A stretch of DNA of 64,000 bases from JAZBPO01 sp963691775. Lineage in GTDB: Bacteria > Pseudomonadota > Gammaproteobacteria > Pseudomonadales > Azotimanducaceae. A program made the position numbers and the translations under genes. The notes below the pieces were generated by a model. That model did no database searches and was not told the DNA's origin. It saw only the letters and a list, made by a program, of their open reading frames with translations. Position 1 is the stretch's first letter. Each line of letters opens with the position of its first letter. The DNA lies in contig OY829369.1 in the NCBI GenBank assembly GCA_963691775.1, forward strand, positions 372,001-436,000. The letters are read 5' to 3'. Positions 52,234 through 60,133 of the stretch are shown piece after piece.

Positions 52234-53205
52234 CTACGCCTCGTATTGGCGCACGACCTCGTCGAACGCCGGCGGTGTTGGCGCCTCAAAACGCCGCATT
52301 TCACCCCCATGGCCATCGCGCCAGTCAGGAATCGCAATGGCAGCCGCGTGCAGACACAGGCGCGTGACGCCGCGCCGGGCCGCCGCTTCTCGCTGTGCCT
52401 TCGAAGCATATTTCTCATCACCGAGGATCGGATGTCCCGCGTGCGCGAGGTGCACGCGTATCTGATGGGTACGTCCGGTTTCTGGAAAGACTTCGAGGAG
52501 CGTCGCCCCCTCCAGCCTGCGCATCACCCTTATGCGGGTGGAGGAGGCTTTTCCCGCCGCCGACACACGAACGAAGCGCTCACCGTTCCTTGCGAGGACA
52601 CGCTCTAAGGGTGCATCGACGTGCCGGAGATGTCGCGGCCATGCGCCTTCCGCGATCGCCAGATAGCGTTTCTTCGCCGTGCGTTCGCGCAATGCGTCAT
52701 GCAGTCGGCGCAAGACGCTGCGCCGCTTGGCAAGGAGCACACAACCGGAAGTATCACGATCGATGCGATGCGCAAGCTCCAGGTTGCGGATATCTGGCCG
52801 CAGCACGCGCAAGGACTCGACGAGCGCAACCTTCACGCCACTCCCCCCATGCACGGCGAGTCCAGAGGGCTTGTCCACGACAAGCATTGCCTCATCTTCA
52901 TGCAGGATAGACGCCTCAAGGGCATCGGCGAGGCCAGCACCTACGTTGGGCGCCTCCGTCGCCCGGAGCGTATGCACAGGCGGCAACCGCACCGAATCAC
53001 CGACCGCGAGGCGGTAGCCGGGCTTAACCCTGCGCCCACTGATCCGAACCTCGCCTCGGCGCAGCATGCTGTAGATGCGACCGCGCGGTACGCCACGCAG
53101 TTCCCGCAGCAGGAGATTGTCGACGCGCTGCCCGGCGTCATCATCGCCTATGTGCACATAACGCACGCCGGAGCTCGTTTTTCCTTTCGTTGTAACCACT
53201 TGCAT
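52234..53205 (-). CDS. rluC: Ribosomal large subunit pseudouridine synthase RluC
   Basis: Isomerises uridines 955, 2504 and 2580 of 23S rRNA in E. coli. The 323-residue protein has an S4 RNA-binding domain (QRVDNLLLRELRGVPRGRIY then SMLRRGEVRISGRRVK) and the catalytic Asp in HRIDRDTSGCVLLAK. FPETGRTHQIRVHLAHAGHP is the family ending. It is divergent from rne, the conserved placement. Confidence 0.95.
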   Translation of the reverse strand: MQVVTTKGKTSSGVRYVHIGDDDAGQRVDNLLLRELRGVPRGRIYSMLRRGEVRISGRRVKPGYRLAVGDSVRLPPVHTLRATEAPNVGAGLADALEASILHEDEAMLVVDKPSGLAVHGGSGVKVALVESLRVLRPDIRNLELAHRIDRDTSGCVLLAKRRSVLRRLHDALRERTAKKRYLAIAEGAWPRHLRHVDAPLERVLARNGERFVRVSAAGKASSTRIRVMRRLEGATLLEVFPETGRTHQIRVHLAHAGHPILGDEKYASKAQREAAARRGVTRLCLHAAAIAIPDWRDGHGGEMRRFEAPTPPAFDEVVRQYEA

Positions 53206-53219
53206 CCTGCTGCTAAGAT
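53190..53219 (+). promoter_or_regulatory. Candidate sigma-70 promoter for rne
   Basis: TTGTAA at 53190-53195 and TAAGAT at 53214-53219 with an 18-base spacer, in a locally AT-richer stretch beside the rluC start. It would give an rne leader of roughly 530 bases. E. coli rne likewise has a long leader through which RNase E controls its own mRNA. Confidence 0.35.
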
Positions 53220-53753
53220 TACCTCAGGTTTCGTACAGAGTATTGCTACCGCTGCCGCGCACGTTTGGGCGCCAAAGGCGCGCTGCTCACCTGAAACCCG
53301 GCACGCGGCCACCTTCGCACACGCGCATGGGGTCCGTCGCGCCAAGGTCGCGAAACGAACCGCGGCCGCTGAACATCGATGCCACATGGATGGACTGACG
53401 CGGCGATCAAGGCCCGCAGTCCGATGCGAAAGCGAACGGCTCAGCCGCCCTCGCGATCGTCACACGCTCGTACGAGAGCGCCCTGCAGCAGCCACCCGAA
53501 CGATGCTGCGCGGGGCCGGGGAACGGAGCAGGCCAGCTGCGACCGCAGCGTCCGCTAGGACGCTAGGGTTCTGCAGGCCCCCCCCCGGTATAAGCCGTAT
53601 CAGGTCGGCATGCGCACCGGAGCAGGTGCGTCCTGTCGCGGGCGTAATGCGCTCGGCCCTGGATGGCCTGTCTTGCGGCCCCGCCGCTGGATGGAAGCAC
53701 TCGTGCGAACCGTGCGGCGCGTGCGGACGGCAGCCCCTGCAGAGTGCTGCTAC
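53206..53753. other. 548-base rne leader region
   Basis: Noncoding space between divergent rluC and rne. It holds a candidate promoter at its left edge and a run of nine C at 53578-53586. The long open frames across it run into neighbouring genes antisense or out of frame and have no homology. The length suggests a structured 5' untranslated region for RNase E autoregulation, as known in E. coli. No other gene is visible. Confidence 0.6.
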
Positions 53754-56700
53754 ATGAAGCGTATGCTCATCAACGCGACCCAGCTCGAAGAGCTGCGGGT
53801 CGCTCTTGTCGACGGCCAGAAACTCTACGACCTCGACATCGAATCCCGATCCCGGGAACAAAAGAAAGCATCTATTTATAAGGCGCGTATCACGCGCGTG
53901 GAACCTTCCCTCGAAGCGGCCTTCGTCGAGTTTGGTGCCGATCGACACGGCTTCCTGCCGCTCAAGGAAATCGCGCGCGAATACTTCTCGAAGAAGCCCT
54001 CGGGCGATCGCGTGAACATCTCGGATGTCATCAAGGAAGGCCAGGAAATTATCGTCCAGGTCGACAAGGAAGAACGCGGCAACAAGGGCGCCGCGCTCAC
54101 GACCTTCATCTCGCTCGCGGGCCGCTACCTCGTCCTGATGCCGAATAACCCCCGTGCCGGTGGCATTTCGCGCCGCATAGAAGGCGAGGAACGCGACCAG
54201 CTTCGCGAGGCCTTTTCAGCGCTCGACATTCCCAACGGCATGGGAGCGATTGTCCGCACTGCCGGCGTCGGTCGCTCCGGTGAGGAGCTCCAGCGCGATC
54301 TCGATTATCTACTTCAGGTGTGGGAGGCGATCGAAGGCGCCAGCGAAGAGCACAAGGCACCGCAGCTTCTGTATCAGGAGAACAACGTCATCCTGCGCGC
54401 GATCCGCGATTACCTGCGGCAGGACGTTGGTGAAGTGCTCGTAGACACCGACGAGGCACACGCCCAGGCCGTGGACTTCATCGAACGCGTGATGCCGAGC
54501 TACCTCGACAAGGTGAAGCGCTACAGCGATCCGGTGCCCCTGTTTAATCGGTACCAGATCGAATCGCAGATCGAGACAGCTTTCCAGCGGGAAGTACGTT
54601 TGCCGTCCGGCGGCTCGATCGTCATCGATCCAACTGAAGCGCTCGTATCCATAGACATCAACTCGGCCCGCGCGACGCGAGGCTCCGACATCGAAGAGAC
54701 GGCGACCAACACGAACCTAGAAGCTGCGGATGAAATCGCACGCCAACTACGCCTGCGCGACATCGGCGGACTCATCGTCATCGACTTCATCGACATGATG
54801 GCGAACAAGAATCAGCGCGCCGTAGAGAACCGGATGCGCGCCGCGCTCGAGGCGGACCGTGCCCGCGTTCAGATCGGCAAGATCTCTCGCTTCGGGCTCC
54901 TTGAGATGTCACGCCAGCGTTTGCGTCCATCTCTGGAGGAAACGACGGCGCACGTGTGCCCCCGATGTCAGGGCCAGGGCACGATCCGCGACGTGAAGTC
55001 CCTCGCGCTCTCCATCCTGCGCCTCATGGAGGAGGAAGCGCTGAAGGAACGAAGCGCTGCCGTTCGAGCGATCGTTCCCGTCTCGATCGCGTCCTACCTT
55101 GTGAACGAAAAGCGCGGTCACCTGACAGCGATCGAATCACGCAATCGTGTCCATCTTCAGATTGTTCCCAATCCGAACATGGATACGCCGCAGTACGAGC
55201 TTGAGCGCGTTCGCGATGACCAGCTAGAGGAGCAATTCGGCACACCGAGTCACGAGGTCACCGAGGCCATTGCCGAGGCGCCCGATCCGGAGTGGGTCGA
55301 GGACGATCCGCCTGCCCCGGTGCCGCAGCCAGTGGTGAAGTCGGTGCAGCCGCGCACCTCCGCCGCCGCGCCGGTCGCAGCCGAAGCCGGAGCCGGAGCC
55401 ACTGCGACGGCACCGGTTGCCGAAGCGACCGTCTCGGCCGAGGAAAGTGCAGGACCCAGCCTCTTTGGTCGTATCGCGCGCAGCCTGTTCCTGAAGGCAG
55501 AACCGGTCATTGAAGATACGGAGACCGACGTCGTAGAAGATGTGCCGGCATCCGCCGAAACCGACGCCGCACATACGCCTTCAGACGAAGGACGCAATCG
55601 TCGTCGACGCGGTCGGAGAGGAGGACGCGGCCGTCGCGGGACCGAGCAAGAACGCGAAGCCGGCGCGGAAACCGCGTCAGAAGAACAAGAACTCGATGAG
55701 GTTCGCTCCGAAGCAGCCGAAGACGATTCAGAAGGTCGTGAAGGCGGACGCCGTCGTCGACGCCGCCGTGGAGGCCGTCGCAGCGGAGCCGATCGCGAAG
55801 CGGCCAGTACTGAAGAGACCGTGAGCGCCGAGGCGGGCGAAGAGCTGGACGAAGATACGGACGAGTTGGTCGAGGCGGGTGGCGCTAGCGCAAACGCGGA
55901 CGCGAACGATGAAGACAGCGGCAATCGGAAGCGCCGACGTCGCCGCGGCGGTCGCGGCCGACGTCGCCGTGGCCGCGGCGAAGGCGATGCGGATGGTCTG
56001 GATGAGCGCCTGGACGCCGAACCTAGCGGCAATCGTGTCGACGACGAGGACGGCAACGAGGACGACGACGACAATCGCGGCAATCGCGCGTCCACTTCCC
56101 GTGCCGGGCGCCCCGGGCCTGGAGAGGCACACGTTGTCCCCGACGGGACACGACGCCGTTCGCGGCGCCAGCGCGGGCGCAAGCGGAGCGAAGCCCCTCA
56201 ACCCGTGATCAGTGGTCCGGTTGGCGGTGAGGACTCCATTGCGGCGGCGATGATCGAGCAGGACGCCATGGATGCCGACATCGAGGATGCAGCGGACGAT
56301 CAGGCAGCAATGCTCGCAGCCGCCGGCATGATGGCTGACACCGATGGCAACGAGGCGGCCGTCGCGACGCCGGAAGAAGCGCAGGCGTCCCTTGCCTTCG
56401 AGACATCTGGCGGCGACGCCTATGACGACGCCTATGACGACGCCTATGACGACGCCTATGACGACGCCGATGGCGACGCCCATGACGTCGATGAAGCAGA
56501 AGCAGATATAGGGGGTGACAGTGTCACTGACACTGACGCCGATACTGAGTTCGCCGGCAAGGAAGCGGCCGCGACAGACGCAGAGGAAGCGTTCGCAGCA
56601 CAGGGCGGCGAGGCATCGGCGGCCGAAGCTGAATCCGCCGGCACCTTGGCGGAACACGCGGCCCCTGAGCACGCTCAGGACGAAGCAGACGCAAGCGTGA

Positions 56701-57017
56701 CGACCGGCGACGCCGACGCCGAAACTGGGCCGGAAAGCGGAGCAGGCCAAGCAGCAGCGACACCGAACGCAGGTTCCGGCACCCGTGCCAGCAATGATCC
56801 ACGCGCCGCTCGTCGCGCAACCGAGCAGGTTGTGTTCCTGAACGAAGCGCCGAAGAAGCGATCGGACCGCGGTGATGCAGTGACCGCGGAGCCGATGCCG
56901 GTCGCGCCGCGGGAAGCGACCGCAACACCGCGCGCGGCCAACGATCCGCGTGCGCGCAAGTCCACGCCCGCGGAGTCTCCCGCGGCGAGCGAGGGCGCGG
57001 CCGACGGTAGCGGCTGA
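53754..57017 (+). CDS. rne: Ribonuclease E
   Basis: Endoribonuclease of 1087 residues and scaffold of the RNA degradosome. The start MKRMLINATQLEELRVALVD is the family start. An S1 domain follows (SIYKARITRVEPSLEAAFVE), then the catalytic region with DINSARATRGSDIEETATNT and IGGLIVIDFIDM (metal-binding Asp residues), and the zinc-link CPRCQGQG. After about residue 500 the protein is low in complexity: Arg/Gly-rich blocks such as RRRGRRGGRGRR bind RNA, between long acidic stretches. An ATG at 53763 is a possible alternative start. The acidic part includes a perfect tandem repeat (listed separately). Confidence 0.97.
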   Translation: MKRMLINATQLEELRVALVDGQKLYDLDIESRSREQKKASIYKARITRVEPSLEAAFVEFGADRHGFLPLKEIAREYFSKKPSGDRVNISDVIKEGQEIIVQVDKEERGNKGAALTTFISLAGRYLVLMPNNPRAGGISRRIEGEERDQLREAFSALDIPNGMGAIVRTAGVGRSGEELQRDLDYLLQVWEAIEGASEEHKAPQLLYQENNVILRAIRDYLRQDVGEVLVDTDEAHAQAVDFIERVMPSYLDKVKRYSDPVPLFNRYQIESQIETAFQREVRLPSGGSIVIDPTEALVSIDINSARATRGSDIEETATNTNLEAADEIARQLRLRDIGGLIVIDFIDMMANKNQRAVENRMRAALEADRARVQIGKISRFGLLEMSRQRLRPSLEETTAHVCPRCQGQGTIRDVKSLALSILRLMEEEALKERSAAVRAIVPVSIASYLVNEKRGHLTAIESRNRVHLQIVPNPNMDTPQYELERVRDDQLEEQFGTPSHEVTEAIAEAPDPEWVEDDPPAPVPQPVVKSVQPRTSAAAPVAAEAGAGATATAPVAEATVSAEESAGPSLFGRIARSLFLKAEPVIEDTETDVVEDVPASAETDAAHTPSDEGRNRRRRGRRGGRGRRGTEQEREAGAETASEEQELDEVRSEAAEDDSEGREGGRRRRRRRGGRRSGADREAASTEETVSAEAGEELDEDTDELVEAGGASANADANDEDSGNRKRRRRRGGRGRRRRGRGEGDADGLDERLDAEPSGNRVDDEDGNEDDDDNRGNRASTSRAGRPGPGEAHVVPDGTRRRSRRQRGRKRSEAPQPVISGPVGGEDSIAAAMIEQDAMDADIEDAADDQAAMLAAAGMMADTDGNEAAVATPEEAQASLAFETSGGDAYDDAYDDAYDDAYDDADGDAHDVDEAEADIGGDSVTDTDADTEFAGKEAAATDAEEAFAAQGGEASAAEAESAGTLAEHAAPEHAQDEADASVTTGDADAETGPESGAGQAAATPNAGSGTRASNDPRAARRATEQVVFLNEAPKKRSDRGDAVTAEPMPVAPREATATPRAANDPRARKSTPAESPAASEGAADGSG
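56415..56486 (+). repeat. 12-base tandem repeat in rne, about six units
   Basis: Four identical units of GACGCCTATGAC followed by two variants (GACGCCGATGGC, GACGCCCATGAC). Translated, it reads as repeated Asp-Ala-Tyr-Asp in the disordered acidic C-terminal part of RNase E. Twelve is a multiple of three, so copy-number changes keep the frame. Confidence 0.95.
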
Positions 57018-57057
57018 CCCCGTGTAGCGCGGCCTGACGGACGGCGCGCCGGTCACA

Positions 57058-58092
57058 TCAGATCGGCGCGTCGCCCCACCCCAGTGCGACAGGCTCTCGC
57101 TCCAGCACCACGCCGAAGCGCGCTTCTACCGCCTCCTGAACACGTGACGCGAGCGCCAGCACATCTCGGCCGTTGCCGCCGCCATGATGCACCAGCACCA
57201 GAGCATGTTGCTCAGAGACCCCCACCGCGCCCTCGGACCGGCCGCGCCAACCGGCAGCCTCGATCAGCCAGGCGGCAGGCACCTTGATCGAACCGTTCCC
57301 CTGCCTGTGGCCAGGACACTCGGGCGCCCGCTCGCGCAATGCCCACCAAGCATCCGTGCCGAGCACCGGATTCTTGAAGAAGCTGCCGGCGTTTGGCTCG
57401 CGCGCGGGATCGGGTAGGCGATGCGAACGGACGGCCGTCACCCGCTCGGAGACCTCGAGCGGAGTGCGGAACCCGGGGCCCGAGGCCGATCCGGAAGCAT
57501 GCGCCAGCGTCGGATAATCGAGCCGAGGCGCTCCGCTAAGGGACAAGCGTATTTCCACTCGGGTGATGAGCCAGCGCTCCGGCAAGCGCTTGAAGAGCGA
57601 ATCTCGATAATCGAATGCGCAACTCGCTGCATCTCGCCATGCACACACCCCGCTTTCTCGATCGAAGGCCTCCACCGCTACGCAGACATCCGCCCATTCA
57701 GCGCCATACGCACCAATGTTCTGAACCGGCGCTGCGCCAACGCTGCCCGGGATCGCTGCAAGATTTTCGATGCCCCAATAGCCTGCGCGCACGCTCGCGC
57801 GCACCAGCGCATCCCAGTCACATCCTCCGTCCACGACGAGCTGCGCACGGTCAAACTCAGGCACGCTCGCCGGAGCGAGCCTGAGTACCACGCCTTCGAC
57901 CCGAGGCGGCAACACCACGTTGGATCCCGCTCCGAGCACAAATACGGGCAGGTCGAGCGCGTGCGCACGCTCGAAAGCTTCAAGGACTGCGTCGCGGCCG
58001 GATGCGCTCGCGAGCACGCGCGCCCTGCTCGGCAGGCGGAGACTGTTCGAGTCGGTGAGGTCAGCTTCCGAGCGCCAGTCAAGCCTGCTCAA
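57058..58092 (-). CDS. murB: UDP-N-acetylenolpyruvoylglucosamine reductase
   Basis: FAD enzyme of peptidoglycan precursor synthesis, 344 residues, type I. It shows VLGAGSNVVLPPRVEGVVLR, IPGSVGAAPVQNIGAYGAE, the proton-donor Ser in NAGSFFKNPV, KVPAAWLIEAAGWRG and the final Glu region VLEREPVALG. The gene pairs with rne as in Pseudomonas. Its start overlaps the end of the alkB-type gene by four bases. Confidence 0.95.
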   Translation of the reverse strand: MSRLDWRSEADLTDSNSLRLPSRARVLASASGRDAVLEAFERAHALDLPVFVLGAGSNVVLPPRVEGVVLRLAPASVPEFDRAQLVVDGGCDWDALVRASVRAGYWGIENLAAIPGSVGAAPVQNIGAYGAEWADVCVAVEAFDRESGVCAWRDAASCAFDYRDSLFKRLPERWLITRVEIRLSLSGAPRLDYPTLAHASGSASGPGFRTPLEVSERVTAVRSHRLPDPAREPNAGSFFKNPVLGTDAWWALRERAPECPGHRQGNGSIKVPAAWLIEAAGWRGRSEGAVGVSEQHALVLVHHGGGNGRDVLALASRVQEAVEARFGVVLEREPVALGWGDAPI

Positions 58093-58691
58093 CGGCCTGC
58101 CTCGAAGGGCCGAAAGGAGAGGCTTACGCGCGTCCCGGCCTGCGCTCGCCGGGGTACTGCATGCTGAAGGCGTTCCTGCACGCCAGGCCGCATGATCAGC
58201 AAATCCCCCTCAGCCAGCGCCACCTTCCAGCGAGCACCGCTCTTCCCCTTTTCACGAAAGCACAGATCGCGCGTTGCACCGAGGCTCAAGACGGCGACGG
58301 TGGGCATCGATCCAAGTTCCGGCTCCTGATCTGAATGCCAGGCAACAGCGTCCGACCCATCCCGATAGCGCGTCGCGAGGATGGATGCGAAGGCTGCCCC
58401 ACAGGCGCCCGCCACATCGGCCCGGACCGCATCAAGCCAGCGCGGCACGCCGCCACCTAAATGGAGATGACCTGAATAGGCGTAGTCCATGCCGGGAGGC
58501 GCGAACCAAGCCGTCTCACGCGGCATGGGGACGAGGCGCACGAACATGCGTATCTCGCGCACCGCAAAGCTATTGACCCGCCGCAGGTGCGCGTTCAGCT
58601 CTGCTGCCGCCCTACTGCACAGAAACCTGCGCTTATGCTCGACGCCCCGCGGCAATTCGTCGCCCTTCGCGCCCCGCCTTTGCTCGATCAT
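58089..58691 (-). CDS. AlkB-like 2-oxoglutarate/Fe(II) dioxygenase
   Basis: A 200-residue oxygenase of the alkylated-DNA repair type. The substrate-lid part is RETAWFAPPGMDYAYSGHLH, the Fe ligands are in WHSDQEPELG (H-x-D) and LQHAVPRR, and 2-oxoglutarate is held by the Arg pair in TRVSLSFR. VAVLSLGATRDLCFR is a family block. The ATG at 58691 is the best start; an upstream frame to 58772 reaches the divergent SDR start and is not used. It overlaps murB by four bases, so the two are translated together. Confidence 0.88.
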   Translation of the reverse strand: MIEQRRGAKGDELPRGVEHKRRFLCSRAAAELNAHLRRVNSFAVREIRMFVRLVPMPRETAWFAPPGMDYAYSGHLHLGGGVPRWLDAVRADVAGACGAAFASILATRYRDGSDAVAWHSDQEPELGSMPTVAVLSLGATRDLCFREKGKSGARWKVALAEGDLLIMRPGVQERLQHAVPRRAQAGTRVSLSFRPFEAGR

Positions 58692-58772
58692 TCCCTCGGT
58701 GCACCCTCGATTCCCTGCGGTAAACTGCGCGCCGCCCGAAGCAACCCGCAGAACAACCGGAGAGATTTTCAC

Positions 58773-59543
58773 ATGGATCTACAGGACAAGGTTGCCGTCA
58801 TCACCGGCGGTGCATCCGGCCTAGGCCGCGCGACGGCAGAAGCCTACCTGGCGCGCGGCGCGAAGGTCGCCATCTTCGATCTGAACGAGGAACTCGCGCA
58901 GAACACGGCCGCGGAGCTCGGCTCCGACGCGGCTGCGTTCACGGCGAACGTCGCCGAGGAAGAATCGGTGCAAACGGCCGTCGCCGGCGTGATGGAGCGC
59001 TTTGGTGCGATCCACGTCAACGTCAACTGCGCAGGCATCGGCGCGGCATCCCGCACCCTGGGCCGCGACGGAGCGATGCCGCTCAACATGTTCAATTTCG
59101 TGATCGGCGTGAACCTGATCGGCACCTTCAACACGCTGCGACTGTGCGCTGAACAGATGGCCAAGAACGAGCCCGTCAACGAAGACGGCGAGCGCGGCGT
59201 CATCATCAACACGGCGTCCGTAGCGGCATTCGACGGCCAGATCGGCCAGGCCGCCTACAGCGCATCAAAGGCGGGGGTCGCCGGCATGACTCTACCCATA
59301 GCCCGGGATCTGTCGCGTTCCGGCATCCGTGTGAACACGATCGCCCCAGGAATCTTCGAAACGCCGATGATGATGGGCGCGCCGGATCAGGTTCGCATGC
59401 CGCTGATTGACATGGTCCAGTTTCCGAAGCGGCTTGGGGACGCGCCGGAATTCGCTCTCCTCGCCGCCCAGATGGTCGAGAACCCATACCTTAATGGCGA
59501 AACCGTTCGTCTGGACGGCGGCATCAGGATGCAGCCCAAGTAA
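58773..59543 (+). CDS. SDR dehydrogenase, 3-hydroxyacyl-CoA dehydrogenase type II-like
   Basis: A 256-residue short-chain dehydrogenase: TGGASGLGRATAEAYLARGA, VNCAGIGAASRTLGRDGAMP, the INTASVAAFDGQIGQ Ser region and AYSASK. FPKRLGDAPEFALLAAQMVE and GETVRLDGGIRMQPK close it. The specific order of the central and terminal blocks matches human HSD17B10-like hydroxyacyl-CoA dehydrogenases used in branched-chain and steroid degradation. GGAGAG lies about eight bases upstream of the ATG. It converges on the selenoprotein gene 37 bases downstream. Confidence 0.9.
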   Translation: MDLQDKVAVITGGASGLGRATAEAYLARGAKVAIFDLNEELAQNTAAELGSDAAAFTANVAEEESVQTAVAGVMERFGAIHVNVNCAGIGAASRTLGRDGAMPLNMFNFVIGVNLIGTFNTLRLCAEQMAKNEPVNEDGERGVIINTASVAAFDGQIGQAAYSASKAGVAGMTLPIARDLSRSGIRVNTIAPGIFETPMMMGAPDQVRMPLIDMVQFPKRLGDAPEFALLAAQMVENPYLNGETVRLDGGIRMQPK

Positions 59544-59580
59544 GCCCTGCGCCGCGGGCTCTTCAGGCCCGCCCAGCCCC

Positions 59581-60111
59581 TCAGTTCTGAGGGGCTGAGG
59601 TCACGAGCGCCGCGACTGCGCGGAACGCCTCTTGCGCGAGAGCACGCATCTCGTCGTCCGTACGATCCTGGATGGGGTGCGGAATGAACATGCGCCGCGC
59701 CGGAAATCCGAGTGAAGCCTCCTGCGCGGCCGCCGCTTCCATGAACTCCTCCGAGGCAATGAATCCTCCGGGAAGACCGCGCCCGTCAAGGTCCCTGATG
59801 TCATGCAAACTGCACGACGTACAGGAGCCTCAGTCGGCGAGTGCTTCAATGACCGCGTCACACTCCTGCGCGATCTGTCCGCGGAGTTCGTCCGGTGCCG
59901 GGCGCGTGAAGGTCGGCTTCTTGTAGCGCCGCACTCGCGCGCCGCGCTCCGCGAACATCCGCTCGAGCTCATCAAGGAACACATCCCCTCGCGGCTTCGA
60001 GATATCGAGCATACCGAGCACCAGGCCGTCGAGAGACGACACGCGATCCAGCGGTTCTCGCCGTTCCGGATCTCGTTCGGAGCCCGGATCGAGCAATACG
60101 TTCTCGCTCAT
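59581..60111 (-). CDS. UGSC family selenoprotein (in-frame TGA read as selenocysteine 94)
   Basis: The ATG at 60111, preceded by GGAGAC, opens a frame that reaches TGA at 59830-59832. The same frame then continues without a break to TGA at 59581-59583, giving 176 residues. Around the first TGA the product reads LAD-U-GSCTSCSLHD, which fits the UGSC (seleno)protein family, where the U or a Cys starts the U-G-S-C motif. N-terminal LVLGMLDISKPRGDVFLDEL and the post-TGA GGFIASEEFMEAAAAQEASL and FIPHPIQDRTDDEM are coherent protein, which argues against a pseudogene. A SECIS-like hairpin follows (listed separately). The biochemical role of the family is unproven; a thiol/selenol redox role is inferred. 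It lies 22 bases after a thioredoxin-fusion gene in one operon. Confidence 0.88.
59794..59832 (-). promoter_or_regulatory. Bacterial SECIS-type element following the Sec UGA
   Basis: Eleven bases after the TGA, GTCGTGCA pairs with TGCATGAC (eight pairs, one G-U) around a three-base loop GTT. An outer CCTG/CAGG stem of four pairs surrounds it across a small internal loop. The apical loop starts with G and lies 19 bases after the UGA, both within the published bacterial SECIS rules (small loop, G among the first two bases, spacing about 16-37). It would bind SelB for Sec insertion. selA, selB, selC and selD are not in the window. Confidence 0.75.
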
Positions 60112-60133
60112 GACTGTCTCCAGTTCCAGGGGG

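Noticed and set aside
53578..53586. Nine-C run as a phase-variation switch
   Set aside because: It is in untranslated leader DNA and not in or near a coding start, so there is no evidence for switching of a protein.
52621..53757. 378-codon plus-strand frame across rluC and the rne leader
   Set aside because: Antisense to the conserved rluC for most of its length and without any motif.
55250..57056. Two long minus-strand frames (55250-56182 and 55728-57056) under rne
   Set aside because: They mirror the low-complexity RNase E tail; composition alone keeps them open.
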